DNA from: Methanosarcina sp.
Lineage (GTDB): Archaea > Halobacteriota > Methanosarcinia > Methanosarcinales > Methanosarcinaceae
Direction: 5' to 3'
Assembly (NCBI RefSeq): GCF_028693135.1
Contig: NZ_JAQUVZ010000008.1
Span: forward strand, 62,001 to 126,000
Length of the DNA: 64,000 nucleotides
The first letter of the stretch is position 1; each line of letters opens with the position of its first letter. Made by a program: the position numbers and the translations under genes. Positions 28,786 to 38,206 of this stretch are shown here, in pieces. The notes beneath the pieces were generated by a model. It was not told the origin of the DNA. It was given only the letters and a program-made list of their open reading frames with translations, and made no database searches.

Positions 28786-31700
28786 AAAATTCCCCTCCTT
28801 TCAGCTTCGATTTTCAGTCTGTGGTTTATCACCTGCATGACTTTCTCAGCCATGTCTTCAATATCCATAACCTGTTCAGGCGTTCCGGTTACCTGCGGCA
28901 CATGGGATTCCAAATGGTCTGCTACTATTTCCCTGGTTTCAAAAATAATCCTCTTGATTTTTTTCACTTCCTCAAACAAAGGTTCTGAAGTCTCGTAGAC
29001 AAGATCCTCTCTTCCTGTGTTTTGATTACTTCCCACTGCATGCGTTAGTTCAGACTTTCCTTTTACAGAAAGCCCAAAAGCCGTAAATTCAGGGGGTTTG
29101 CCTGCTCCACCTATCCTAGAGAATACAAAATCAGTGCTTTCTTGCCCTAAATGCGTACGAGATCTTGATGTTTTTTCGAATGCCTTGGAGATTTTAGATC
29201 TGAATGAGAATCCATCGAAAATATCTTGCGTTTTTTCGGGATTTTTCCCTGGTTTATAGGTAGTAAAAATGATTTTCTTTCGCTTCATTTCCTTTGTGAA
29301 ATCAGGTTTGGTTGAATGGACAAAATCCAAGAAAAGGTGCAGTCCCATCTGCGCTTGTGCTGGAATGTCAATTTTTTTGTTTACCCGGAGGTTGTTATTT
29401 TTCCTTTCCAAGGAATCCAACTGCTTCTTCTGCAGGAAAGTTTCTGTATTTGAGGATCTTCTTTTTTCGCCCCCAAGACTCAGACTAATCCTCGCTGTTT
29501 TCCAGTGAGAAACCTTTTGACCACTGGGTTTTTGTGTATTGGAAAACTGCGATACGGAAGCAGGTTTAGATCTCAAAGCCAATTTATATTTTAAAGCAGG
29601 TTTATACATCAGACTTTCGACATTCGAACCTTCTGTTTCGGTATTCGATAAAACCTCTAATTTTTTAGCAAATACAGGCTTCTGGAAAATAGTAGAGCAA
29701 GCAGATTTCAAAGAGGGAGCAAATTTTAAAGAGGAAGTAGATTTTAACAGGTTGTATACTTGAACGGTTTTGCCAGAAGCTATGCCAATAGTTTTTGATA
29801 ACGAAAGAATTGAAGCACTTGTAGAGGGCATACCTGAGAGGAATATATTTGATAAAAGGCTATTTGCAAGGATCGGATTCGGTATCTTACTTAAAATTGA
29901 ACGTTGTTCAGTAGTAGCAGATGTATTCATTCCTGAAGTGGAATATATAATCCTGGAATATCCCAGAATCTCTTTTTTGGAGGGAACTGAGAAATATTTA
30001 AAAAATACAGGGTAACTTTGATTACTGGTTGTTGGGGAATTTGATGCCCACGTAACAGGATATGGGTCTATGTGAACCGATGTATTCTGAATTATGTGGT
30101 TTTGCCTGAGGTTTAGATCTACTTTCCTCAAACCAAAGATCAGGGTTTTAGTGCCACCTGATGCTAGATTCTGCGTCCTGAGAGATGGCAAAATTTCTGG
30201 CTTTCTGAATCTGTAGGCTTTTTTGATTCTGTAGACAATTGTGTCCAGAGTCTTGAGGAACACAGGCAGGATAAACTTGTTCTGCAGTTTGTCTATCTGA
30301 ATAGTCGGACCAGAATATTCTTGTTCTCTTTTTTTCTCTCTTTTATGTTCCATTGTTTGATTATTGATTAAGTAGTGAGCAATTTTATTAGAGTCAAACA
30401 GGAGATAACCGTTTTTCAGGTAATTGGTTGTGCGAGGGGAATTGGTTGTGGAAATTCCTTTACTTGAGGCTTTCTGATCCTCAGGATGCCTGTTTATCTC
30501 GGAAAATGTACGAGTTCCTTCGTAACCAAGTGCATGGAAGGCCTGCTGAAGATTCGAATAAACATCTTTAATGCCGGTTGTATGAACAGTTGATGAACTG
30601 AAAAGAGGTTTCTGTGTTAAGTTTGATTTCGAAACCACATAATTCTTGAATATCCGAACTCTAGTGAGATTGAGTGACTGGATTAATGGCTGTTCGGGTG
30701 TGTAAGTTTCTCTATTCTCTTTTTCTCGAGACAAAGGTATTTTTTTCGGATAAGCTGGATTTTCACCTTTAATGGTTGTTATACGGGAAGGAAGCAGGAC
30801 TTTGGGAAATTCAAACGTTTTCAGAATCAAGGCATATCGGGAATGGAATCTTATTTCCTGTACAATATTTGCTGGCGAGCCAGTCATATTTATTCCATAT
30901 ATTCCAAAAGTTCCAGTTGTGTGAGCTGGCTTATTTATGGTTAACAGGGTTCTGTGAACATTGAATCCAGAAAATAATTGACTACCGGCTGCCTTTGTTT
31001 CCAGATGAGAATTTTGGGTGAAAAACGAATTTTTCGGTTTCGAGGTCTTCTGCCAACGGAATGGAAAAGCTGCTCTGCTTCCTAAAGTCATCTTTAACAG
31101 ATCAGGTTGAAATTTTTGTTCACTTTGCTTGAAACCCAGAGATTGATTGTTTGTCAGATTGTGCGTCAGGGTCGTCAGGCAGTTGAAAATACGAGTAACC
31201 GTGTTCTCCAAAATCTTTGATCCTTTGTTCTGAGATGAACTCAATTTAAAAACGGATTGCAAGTTTTTGTTTGTTTCCACAATTGAAGAGGCAAATGTTT
31301 TTCCAAAAATTCCGGTCCTTGCCTCATAAATGTTCTCAGGATATTTCTGGAAAATATTGCTGAGCCCTGTAAAAAAGCTTCTTTCGGAGCTTCTATGGCG
31401 AATGGACATTTCATGGCTCATTGACATATTACTTAGATAGTCTTCTGATGTGCTGGCAGCTCCGTAACTAGAAACGTCAGCCCTGAGGATTTCGTTATTG
31501 CTAGATAAAAATAGATTTCTGACTAGCAACCCTTTTTTCAAAAGTCTTAGCCGAAAATCTTTTGAGAAAAGGCTTGACTGAAAACCAGGATATAATAATC
31601 GGTTTCTGATTAGGGTAATCGTTTTGGCAGTAAGCTGTTGTATGTAAAGGGCTGGAAGGCCCGAAGTATCTTCCTTTAAATGCATTTTATGGAAAATTAA

Positions 31701-33107
31701 CATATTTTTGCCGAACTTTCCTGGAATGTTTTTTCCAGTAACTGTTCTTTTTGCTGAAAAACTTCTACCTGTTGAGAGTGTTTTTTTGATCTTCTTATTA
31801 GAGTACGGGAATGCAACTTTCCTTTGCTGATACATGATATTCTGGCTCATTCCAGAATTTTCAGGTCCAGTTAAGTATTCGTAATCAAGGAGAAAGGCAG
31901 TTTTCTCCAGAAAATTCTGGATTAGAAATTGAACCGAAGGGGGGAGGTTTATGTTCTGGATCTTTCTGAAAGCAGGTAGTTCTGCACGTCTTTGTTCTAC
32001 TTTTCGTTCAATTATATCCCGTTTTTCCCAAATTTCCTTGTTTAACTGTTCCACACCCGAATACTGCCTTTTCCGGCTGGTTTTGACCTTCTTTATTCCA
32101 GTTTCTGGTTTTTGTTCCAGGCTTTCAGGATTAAAAAGTCTACCTAAAGATACCAATAAAATTTCAGAACTTCTGGAGCTTTTAATCCCTGTGGAATCTT
32201 TAATCCCTTTACTGGATCTTATTGTTAGAACAGCTCTGCCTAAGATATTCCTGCCTGAATGTTTCAGCTCTTCACTTTTTCTTAGAGTTTCATTGTAGAC
32301 TTTCCGGAAAAAGTTGCTTGCTGTAGGGAGAGAGAGGAGGGGGTAGGCCGCAGAGCCTGTAAAAAATCCTGATCGTTGGAAACCAGTTTCTTGAACCACC
32401 GGCAGTCTGGACTGTATAAATAAACGACTGATTCCTCTCAAAAAAGAGCGGTCACCATTTTGCAGAGTTTGAATTCTACGTCCCATTTTGGACCTGAGGA
32501 CACTGCTGCTATTTTGAAAAAAATTGAGCTTGAGACTCTTGAGATTTGGTAAGGTGGAATTGGCAGATAAATAGTTGAAATATCCAGATTCGGAGGTATA
32601 TGGATTTAAGAATCTCAGGTTAGATGGCTGAAGATTGCACGCAATTAATTCCCGGTTAATTAATCTGATAGGTGCAAAATTAAAGAATCTTAATCCAGAA
32701 GTCGTTGGTTCTGGATACCTTAAATTGCGAAACGATAATCCAGGACTTGTGAACCTATAGAGGTTTTGAGGTTCAGTTTTTCCAGATATGAAGTTCAAGA
32801 ATATATTTGTCTCATTTGCAGGTTTAAACGGCTTTAAACCGAATACTTTGAGTTTTAGCGGAAAGACTTTTAGCGGAAATTTTGAGCTTTCATGAGCTTT
32901 TTCTTTCTGGTAAGATAAAGGAAAATTTTTAGAGAATCTGTTATTGTGAAAAGCATATTTGATATGGACAGATACATGGATCTTTCTTTGACCCGCCGAT
33001 CTAAAATTCTGCTTGAAAAACAGGTTTGGAAAATATGATTTCCTGATTATTCTGCCATATTTTTTCATGATTTTGGCATGAAAGTTTGGTTTATGAAAGG
33101 AAATCAA
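28782..33107 (-). CDS. Very long eCIS-encoded protein of unknown function
   Basis: A 1441-residue protein located between the second tube gene and the LysM hub gene. Almost the whole length is Ser/Asn/Phe/Lys/Arg/Thr-rich, basic, with no recognised domain, signal peptide or membrane segment; it looks largely disordered (e.g. FFKQNFRSAGQRKIHV). Only the last ~80 residues look folded and conserved: LFEEVKKIKRIIFETREIV, then DIEDMAEKVMQVINHRLKIEAERRGIF, a helical tail ending in a 'ERRG' motif. No other candidate for a tape-measure protein exists in the cluster, but this protein does not look like the helical phage type. Alternatives are a lumen-loaded cargo or scaffold. The frame has no gaps and ends overlapping the LysM start. 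Confidence 0.75.
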   Translation of the reverse strand: MISFHKPNFHAKIMKKYGRIIRKSYFPNLFFKQNFRSAGQRKIHVSVHIKYAFHNNRFSKNFPLSYQKEKAHESSKFPLKVFPLKLKVFGLKPFKPANETNIFLNFISGKTEPQNLYRFTSPGLSFRNLRYPEPTTSGLRFFNFAPIRLINRELIACNLQPSNLRFLNPYTSESGYFNYLSANSTLPNLKSLKLNFFQNSSSVLRSKMGRRIQTLQNGDRSFLRGISRLFIQSRLPVVQETGFQRSGFFTGSAAYPLLSLPTASNFFRKVYNETLRKSEELKHSGRNILGRAVLTIRSSKGIKDSTGIKSSRSSEILLVSLGRLFNPESLEQKPETGIKKVKTSRKRQYSGVEQLNKEIWEKRDIIERKVEQRRAELPAFRKIQNINLPPSVQFLIQNFLEKTAFLLDYEYLTGPENSGMSQNIMYQQRKVAFPYSNKKIKKTLSTGRSFSAKRTVTGKNIPGKFGKNMLIFHKMHLKEDTSGLPALYIQQLTAKTITLIRNRLLYPGFQSSLFSKDFRLRLLKKGLLVRNLFLSSNNEILRADVSSYGAASTSEDYLSNMSMSHEMSIRHRSSERSFFTGLSNIFQKYPENIYEARTGIFGKTFASSIVETNKNLQSVFKLSSSQNKGSKILENTVTRIFNCLTTLTHNLTNNQSLGFKQSEQKFQPDLLKMTLGSRAAFPFRWQKTSKPKNSFFTQNSHLETKAAGSQLFSGFNVHRTLLTINKPAHTTGTFGIYGINMTGSPANIVQEIRFHSRYALILKTFEFPKVLLPSRITTIKGENPAYPKKIPLSREKENRETYTPEQPLIQSLNLTRVRIFKNYVVSKSNLTQKPLFSSSTVHTTGIKDVYSNLQQAFHALGYEGTRTFSEINRHPEDQKASSKGISTTNSPRTTNYLKNGYLLFDSNKIAHYLINNQTMEHKREKKREQEYSGPTIQIDKLQNKFILPVFLKTLDTIVYRIKKAYRFRKPEILPSLRTQNLASGGTKTLIFGLRKVDLNLRQNHIIQNTSVHIDPYPVTWASNSPTTSNQSYPVFFKYFSVPSKKEILGYSRIIYSTSGMNTSATTEQRSILSKIPNPILANSLLSNIFLSGMPSTSASILSLSKTIGIASGKTVQVYNLLKSTSSLKFAPSLKSACSTIFQKPVFAKKLEVLSNTETEGSNVESLMYKPALKYKLALRSKPASVSQFSNTQKPSGQKVSHWKTARISLSLGGEKRRSSNTETFLQKKQLDSLERKNNNLRVNKKIDIPAQAQMGLHLFLDFVHSTKPDFTKEMKRKKIIFTTYKPGKNPEKTQDIFDGFSFRSKISKAFEKTSRSRTHLGQESTDFVFSRIGGAGKPPEFTAFGLSVKGKSELTHAVGSNQNTGREDLVYETSEPLFEEVKKIKRIIFETREIVADHLESHVPQVTGTPEQVMDIEDMAEKVMQVINHRLKIEAERRGIF

Positions 33108-33154
33108 ATTGCTTCACCTGTTTTCTATAATTTTTCAGAGTTTTCATCGAATTT

Positions 33155-33589
33155 TTATTGTGAGTCGAGAATCCCCTGGTGAACCAGTTCGATGCTCTCG
33201 AAGGCTATGGTACTGCTGTTAGCTTTTAGTTCAGGCCCTGTCCATTTTATCGGATAAGCTCCCTGGAAGGTCCAGCGCCATTTTTCATCTTTAGTTGATT
33301 CGTCCATCAAAACGACTGTCACGCCCTTCCTTGTAATCTTCCCTGTCCTCACGTCTTTGTACCAGCTCCACATGTCATTGAGGTCAGTAATCCCTCTTTT
33401 TAGGATAAGAGGTTGGTATTTAACCCCTTTTGGAAAATTATGCACAAAATTGTTTACCCCACCTTCTCGATAAGTCTCGGTTTCAATTTCTATCTGAAGC
33501 CCGCTAACTTCAGAAACATTGGCAACGATGGTGTTATCAACTTCGACCCGAAACCTGAACGAAAGATAGGGGGATTTATTTCTTGGCAT
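33155..33589 (-). CDS. eCIS second tube protein (gp19/Afp5-type tube initiator)
   Basis: A 144-residue protein of the T4 gp19/Hcp-like tube family: SFRFRVEVDNTIVANVSEVSGLQIEIETETYREGG, KYQPLILKRGITDLNDMWSWYKDV, YPIKWTGPELKANSSTIAFESIELVHQG. It is more divergent from the main tube protein than expected for a simple copy and sits nearer the hub genes, as do Afp5-like proteins that start tube assembly on the spike. ATG 33589 has GGGAT upstream; an upstream GTG (33604) overlaps that site. Confidence 0.9.
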   Translation of the reverse strand: MPRNKSPYLSFRFRVEVDNTIVANVSEVSGLQIEIETETYREGGVNNFVHNFPKGVKYQPLILKRGITDLNDMWSWYKDVRTGKITRKGVTVVLMDESTKDEKWRWTFQGAYPIKWTGPELKANSSTIAFESIELVHQGILDSQ

Positions 33590-33643
33590 CGTTATCCCGT
33601 TCACAATTTAACTGTGACAATATTCGCCTTCTATCTGTGACAG

Positions 33644-33868
33644 TCACACTTCCAGAATGCTTCTCTGCTTTTCTCCGCTCAGGCCCCTGTTTATTCGGGA
33701 AATTTCCTCACACCAGCGCTGCCTCTCCCTGTGCTCCAGATTCATGATCTCTTCGTGGGTCCAGTGGAAATAATACGCTATGAAGGCTACCTCCTCGTAA
33801 ATTCTGTTGAGGGGGTAGCCCCTTATTCCCCCGGAGAATATTCTTCCACCTCGAAATCGTTCCCGCAC
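33644..33868 (-). CDS. DUF6760-type small eCIS protein
   Basis: About 58-74 residues. Its core GYPLNRIYEEVAFIAYYFHWTHEEIMNLEHRERQRWCEEISRINR matches a small protein regularly found between tube genes in eCIS loci, structurally comparable to phage tail chaperone second parts. The frame overlaps the end of the preceding assembly gene by up to 46 bp (GTG 33868 given here). The conserved part begins only at ~33820, where an ATA overlaps the preceding TAA stop, so the start is uncertain and translational coupling or even frameshifted synthesis is possible. Confidence 0.75.
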   Translation of the reverse strand: MRERFRGGRIFSGGIRGYPLNRIYEEVAFIAYYFHWTHEEIMNLEHRERQRWCEEISRINRGLSGEKQRSILEV

Positions 33869-34188
33869 TTCGGGCAGATTGCCCTGATGCTTGCGCTGCT
33901 GCTGTCGTTAATCCTGCCGTAAAAATCCTGCAGGTAGGCAAGGTCCGAAGCAAAGAGATCCTCGATCACTTTTGTGCTGATAATCTGCAGACCTCCAAGC
34001 TTCGTGATAACTCTTGAAAGCAGGATCACTGTCAGGTATGCAGGATTTCCCTGCACCCGGGGGTCTTTCAGGGGCAGGATCTCATCTGCGGCCGTTGCAA
34101 GCCGCATGATTCCTTTTTTTTGCAGGTTCCCTTCGCCGTCCACATAGCCTTTGGGCAGGGTAAATTCAAATTCCGTTTGAAATGTCAT
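33823..34188 (-). CDS. Phage tail assembly-type protein of the eCIS
   Basis: A 121-residue protein. It opens TEFEFTLPKGYVDGEGNLQKKGIMRLATAADEI, continues DPRVQGNPAYLTVILLSRVITKLGG and VIEDLFASDLAYLQDFYGRIN, and ends in CPKCGNDFEVEE with a single CxxC pair. The pattern is that of the small conserved protein next to the tube gene in eCIS and T4-like tails, plausibly a tail assembly chaperone. It precedes and overlaps the DUF6760 gene, an arrangement reminiscent of the overlapping tail-chaperone pairs of phages. Confidence 0.75.
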   Translation of the reverse strand: MTFQTEFEFTLPKGYVDGEGNLQKKGIMRLATAADEILPLKDPRVQGNPAYLTVILLSRVITKLGGLQIISTKVIEDLFASDLAYLQDFYGRINDSSSASIRAICPKCGNDFEVEEYSPGE

Positions 34189-34264
34189 GGCATCATCTCC
34201 GAATAAGAAGCCTGTTTTTTAAAAAAATTAATATGAAGGAGAAGCTTCTAAGAAGTATCTACTT

Positions 34265-34702
34265 TCAGGAAGCTCGGGTAAAGCCTTCATGGGCGATTTC
34301 GAGCGTTTCTATTCCAACTTCATTGTTTTTGGCATTGAAGTCCGTAGGGTCATATTTTATCGGCCATGCCTGTACAATATCCCAGCGGGCTTTATCACTT
34401 CCTGCTTCGTCAATCAGAATGATGGACATGTTCTTTCTTGCACCCTCTGCTCCTGTATCTATGATCGCCTTTCTCCAGGTGTAGAGGTCCATTGAATCCG
34501 TGATACCCCATTTCAGGGTAATATTCCCGTATTTGGTAAGGCCAGAAAGTTTTCTGAACGTGGGAGGCTCGTTTCCTTCCCTGTATTCAACGGCCTCAGT
34601 CGATGTATCCGCAAACGTACATTCGCTGAACCCTGCCTGTCCAATACCGTCAATCTCAACCCTGAACCTGAAGTTCCTGTAGGGATCTACTCTGTCGGCC
34701 AT
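34265..34702 (-). CDS. eCIS main tube protein (gp19/Afp1-type)
   Basis: A 145-residue tube protein: DPYRNFRFRVEIDGIGQAGFSECTFADTSTEAVEYREG, FRKLSGLTKYGNITLKWGITDSMDLYTWRKAI, WDIVQAWPIKYDPTDFNAKNNEVGIETLEIAHEGF. The fold is shared with Hcp and T4 gp19; hexamers stack into the inner tube, whose lumen can hold cargo. It lies 150 bp downstream of the sheath gene, the spacer holding a direct repeat. Confidence 0.92.
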   Translation of the reverse strand: MADRVDPYRNFRFRVEIDGIGQAGFSECTFADTSTEAVEYREGNEPPTFRKLSGLTKYGNITLKWGITDSMDLYTWRKAIIDTGAEGARKNMSIILIDEAGSDKARWDIVQAWPIKYDPTDFNAKNNEVGIETLEIAHEGFTRAS

Positions 34703-34752
34703 ATTTTATTCTCCTCTTTTCAAAGTCCTGTCCTAATCATTCCTGAAATCTC

Positions 34753-34817
34753 GTGGGTTTACAATCCTGTGCTGAAAGATTATTGAATGGGTTTACTATC
34801 CTGTGCTGAAAGATTAC
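34753..34817 (-). repeat. 35-bp direct repeat between sheath and tube genes
   Basis: Two copies of a ~28-bp unit (GGGTTTACnATCCTGTGCTGAA plus AGATTA) spaced 35 bp, followed by a shorter duplication of TTCAGTAATTTG. They could set differential expression of sheath and tube or simply be slippage products. Confidence 0.75.
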
Positions 34818-34851
34818 TGTTCAGTAATTTGTTCAGTAATTTGTCCAGCAA

Positions 34852-36408
34852 TTATTCCGTAGCTGCAGAGCCACCCTGCCACTGGGCTATCCTGAAAATC
34901 ACAAATTCCGCAGGTTTCACGGGTGCGATGCCTATAATGCAGATCAACCTTCCATTATCGATATCGTCCTGGGTCATTGTGCCCCGGTCGCATTTTATGA
35001 AAAACGCTTCTTCCGGGGTCGTCCCCATAAGGGCTCCGCTCCTCCAGACACCTGTCAGAAACTGGTTTATTGTCGCCCTTACCCTTGCCCAGAGGCGGTC
35101 GTCGTTTGGCTCGAACACGACCCACTGGGTCCCTTTTTCTATGGACGCTTCTATATAGATGAAAAGACGGCGGACATTGATGTACTTCCAGAGGGTGTTG
35201 GAAGAAAGGGTGCGGGCTCCCCATATACGGATTCCCCTCCCCGGGAAAGCCCGGATGACGTTTACTCCTCTAGGGTTCAAAATGTCCTGTTCCCCTTTCA
35301 TGATCTGGAACTCAAGGTCCGAGGCTCCCTTTACGACCTCGTTGGCAGGAGCTTTGTGCACCCCCCTTTCCGTGTCACTGCGGGCGTAAATGCCTGCAGC
35401 ATACCCGCCGGGAGGCATAAGCTGCAGCATTCCGGTTTCCGGGTTGATGACCTTGATCCAGGGGTAATAGAAAGCTGCATAGTCTGTGGGATTGTCGCTT
35501 CTCGGGTCCAGTTTGGAAACGTCTTGATCCGCCTGTTTAGCATCGAGGATTGCAAAGCGGTACCTGAGGTTTTCACAGTGCGAGATAAGGGAGCTCACCA
35601 GGCCGGGGATCGAATAAGCGTTGGGGGCATAAATGATTGAGATGTCCTCAATTCCTTTGAATGCTGTCAGGCCTTTTCTCTTCCCGGGTTTGTCATCTGC
35701 AGGAGCGCTTCGTTCATAGTCAGAAAGGACGAAATCTCCTTCCCCGTTACTGCCATCTGCAAGGTATTCAAGTTCCGATGGAGCTTCCAGGGCACCCAGC
35801 AGCTCTGCGGAATCCCCTTCCTTGATCGAGATTTTTATCAAATTCGAAATCCCGTTAACGGTTTTTTCAAAATGGTCCGGGGACGTTTCATTTATCGATA
35901 CATTGTCAAAAAACTCGACAATGGCCGGACGCGGCTGGGTTTTCGTCTCTTTGTAAGGGTTGTACAGAGAGGCGGGTATTACTTTCCAGTAAAATACGTC
36001 CAGTTTGAATCCGCTGAAGGTCCCTTTGGAAAGCTGCACTGCAACCCTGGCTCCCCAGGCTCCTTCCCCGACGGCTTCTACTGTCAGGGCATTTTCTCCA
36101 TTCACTTTCAGCTTTAAGCTGGCTGTTGTGGCCGGGTTTTCTCCGGCTTTGACAATCCGGCCTATATAGCACCGCTGTCCTCCGTTTTTGAAAAATCCGT
36201 CTACCGAGCCCGGGAGGTATTTGTCGTTTCCGAAGTAACCGCCAAAGACCCGCTGATACTGCAGCCAACCGGTGATAAAGCAGGGGGTTGTTGGGCCCCG
36301 TTCGGTTTCTCCCAGGAACCCTGCGGTGCTGGTTGAAACTCCTTCCATTGGCTTTGCGCCAATTTCGAATTCCTCTATATATACGCCCGGGGAAAGATAT
36401 TCTGGCAT
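34852..36408 (-). CDS. eCIS contractile sheath protein
   Basis: A 518-residue sheath subunit. N-terminal signature PEYLSPGVYIEEFEIGAKPMEGVSTSTAGFLGETERGP, GWLQYQRVFGGYF, and C-terminal sheath region: RGVHKAPANEVVKGASDLEF, GVNVIRAFPGRGIRIWGARTLSS, NVRRLFIYIEASIEKGTQWVVFEPND, with VKPAEFVIFRI near the end. These are the strands that exchange between neighbours in contractile sheaths. A single sheath gene is present, unlike Afp with three. A 1.16-kb spacer with a TATA-like element precedes it, so it probably heads its own transcript. Confidence 0.95.
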   Translation of the reverse strand: MPEYLSPGVYIEEFEIGAKPMEGVSTSTAGFLGETERGPTTPCFITGWLQYQRVFGGYFGNDKYLPGSVDGFFKNGGQRCYIGRIVKAGENPATTASLKLKVNGENALTVEAVGEGAWGARVAVQLSKGTFSGFKLDVFYWKVIPASLYNPYKETKTQPRPAIVEFFDNVSINETSPDHFEKTVNGISNLIKISIKEGDSAELLGALEAPSELEYLADGSNGEGDFVLSDYERSAPADDKPGKRKGLTAFKGIEDISIIYAPNAYSIPGLVSSLISHCENLRYRFAILDAKQADQDVSKLDPRSDNPTDYAAFYYPWIKVINPETGMLQLMPPGGYAAGIYARSDTERGVHKAPANEVVKGASDLEFQIMKGEQDILNPRGVNVIRAFPGRGIRIWGARTLSSNTLWKYINVRRLFIYIEASIEKGTQWVVFEPNDDRLWARVRATINQFLTGVWRSGALMGTTPEEAFFIKCDRGTMTQDDIDNGRLICIIGIAPVKPAEFVIFRIAQWQGGSAATE

Positions 36409-36496
36409 ACTAAGCTCTCCATTAAGATCGTTTAATTTCTCAAAACCCGGAATCTGCCGGATCTTATGAACATTTAGAATTTGTTTTTGATAATTT

Positions 36497-36515
36497 CCTT
36501 ATTTTTTATATAGTA
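36497..36515 (-). promoter_or_regulatory. Candidate promoter (TATA box) of the sheath operon
   Basis: On the minus strand ACTATATAAAAAATAAGG lies ~95 bp before the sheath ATG, in a run of AT-rich DNA with further TATATATTATATATA strings at 36540-36561. It fits an archaeal TATA box with a ~70-nt leader, but many AT-rich alternatives exist. Confidence 0.35.
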
Positions 36516-37028
36516 TATGAATATTTAGATTTGCCTTAACATATATATTATATATATTAAGAATTAGTTTTAGCTGTTGAAATTTAAGATTTATTGATAC
36601 TGAATTTTTCTAAATAGCTATTAAAAATCACCCCTAAAAACAAAAAAATTTAAGGAAATACTCCCTGGTTTTTAATGGATGAGTTTGAAATACCTAAAAT
36701 ATCCTCATGAATAATTGTAAACCTGGCGATTTCCTGCCCATATTCAGGAAATATTTGCCATATAGAAGAATAATTTGAACAAGTATTTATAGTATGCAAT
36801 ATTTCCGATGAACTGTATGCAATAATTTTGATTAGTTGTAGTCCTGAATAATTACTCTCGTAGTCTTCAATTTTTTCCTTTTAGTTAGGCGAAAAAGCAT
36901 TTGACTCATCCTGCTATTACTCATGCCTTCTAAAATGTGGATTTTAGCGTTGAGTTTCGCTCAAGAAGGCTAATTTATGGGTTTTAGCATTGATCTGCAC
37001 TCAGGCGGACTAAATTGTGGATATTTCT

Positions 37029-37290
37029 TATCCGTACAACCATATTCGCTCTCCTGAGTCGTTCCTGCCACGCTCGACGCAGGAGAGCGGTCTTTCCCAG
37101 AAAAAAGAGAAAGGAAAGAAGAAAAAAGGCAAAAATAAAAGCTAGAAATTGAAAGCTGCTGGAGACGCTTGTAAGTGAGAACGAGAACCAAAAAGACAAA
37201 AGAGGAAGAAATTCAGGTCTTTATTTCTCTTTCAAATCTTTATTTATTTTTTTGCAGGGCCGCCAGACAAGCTGGCGGAAGCGCTTATAT
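37029..37290 (-). repeat. Interspersed repeat element copy A (two hairpins, variable middle)
   Basis: Ends contain a 10-bp perfect inverted repeat CGCTCTCCTG/CAGGAGAGCG (37047-37056, 37080-37089) and a hairpin CCGCCAG-ACAAG-CTGGCGG (37260-37278). Both end blocks recur in inverted orientation at 56035-56331, including strings such as ACAACCATATTCGCT and CGCTCGACGCAGGAGAGCGG. The purine-rich middle is not conserved. Probably a small non-autonomous repeat or mobile element. Confidence 0.7.
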
Positions 37291-37570
37291 TTACCTGTGA
37301 ATTTAAATGAGGTTCCCGAGATCAAGGAAAGTATTCTTCGGACAGGGAAGACAATTCTGAATTCAGTTTCTCTTAGTGACCGTATGAATTCGTCGGTTAC
37401 TTTTTTCTTGCATGGCAGACGAGACGATTGCAGCCCTGCAATGAGTTGAACAGAAAAACAAAAGATTCCAGCTTCGGATATTCTGAACAATATCAACCGA
37501 TTAATCCGGAACCGCCAAAAAATGAGAAATGAGGAGCAAAAAATGAGGGGTATAAATTTTCAGGTGATTT

Positions 37571-38206
37571 TCAGGAAATTGAAATGACTCCAGTATACGT
37601 GCTTTTGCCTTCTTCTACAGATGCCGGAACTATTATCTCAATTCCCTCGCCCTTGATTTCAAGGACAACATCAGCTTTTCCCTTAATAGCTTCCCTGAAA
37701 TAGAGAACAAATTCTCCTTTTTCGTCAGGAATTCCCTGAATAACTTCCTGGATTTTCCACTCTGCCGATTTTGATGTTGCCTTTACTGTTATGCCTTCTG
37801 GGAGCCCGATATCTGCGGTAAACAGGCCTCTTATAAGAGTTGCTCGGTTAGGAAAAGGGTACAGAGGCCTCGGTTTTAGGATAATTTTCACAACAGGTTC
37901 CTTTGAACCTGCAAAAGAGCGAGTATCAACTACCCTTTCCTCGGAAAAATAAAGTGCAGACTCCACACTTAAAGTATACTCACCTTCGGGCAGGCCTGAA
38001 AAAGTATAGTAGCTGCTCAGGTTTTTCACAGCTTTTATGCTTTCTTCTTTCAAACTTACCCTTACCTCTCCGAGAGGCTCTTTTTGCGTGTAGTCATCAA
38101 CAAGCCATACCGCGAAGGACAGGCTGAAAGAGGATGGGCAGGAAAAAACGTACTCATGCCGTTCCTTAAGGCCCTTGCTGGCTGAATCCATTTCGGGAGG
38201 AGCCAT
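37571..38206 (-). CDS. eCIS protein with carboxypeptidase-regulatory-like domain
   Basis: A 211-residue protein. Residues ~25-110 form a carboxypeptidase-regulatory-like/prealbumin-type beta sandwich: VWLVDDYTQKEPLGEVRVSL, then SSYYTFSGLPEGEYTLSVESALYF. Residues ~115-211 form a second beta domain opening with PRPLYPFPNRATLIRGLF, a string that I associate with eCIS proteins next to DUF4255. No signal peptide. ATG 38206 immediately follows the DUF4255 stop, with AAAGGAGGG upstream, so translation is coupled. The role is not known; a cap or collar adaptor is possible given the neighbour. Confidence 0.7.
   Translation of the reverse strand: MAPPEMDSASKGLKERHEYVFSCPSSFSLSFAVWLVDDYTQKEPLGEVRVSLKEESIKAVKNLSSYYTFSGLPEGEYTLSVESALYFSEERVVDTRSFAGSKEPVVKIILKPRPLYPFPNRATLIRGLFTADIGLPEGITVKATSKSAEWKIQEVIQGIPDEKGEFVLYFREAIKGKADVVLEIKGEGIEIIVPASVEEGKSTYTGVISIS

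Larger units (their letters stand above)
36409..37570. other. 1.16-kb non-coding gap inside the eCIS cluster
   Basis: The only long gap between structural genes. It contains the putative sheath promoter, two related 25-60 bp units ('AAAATGTGGATTTTAGCxTTGA...CTCA.G..GgCTAA' at 36933-37020) and a repeated element described separately at 37029-37278. I see no gene. Confidence 0.5.
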
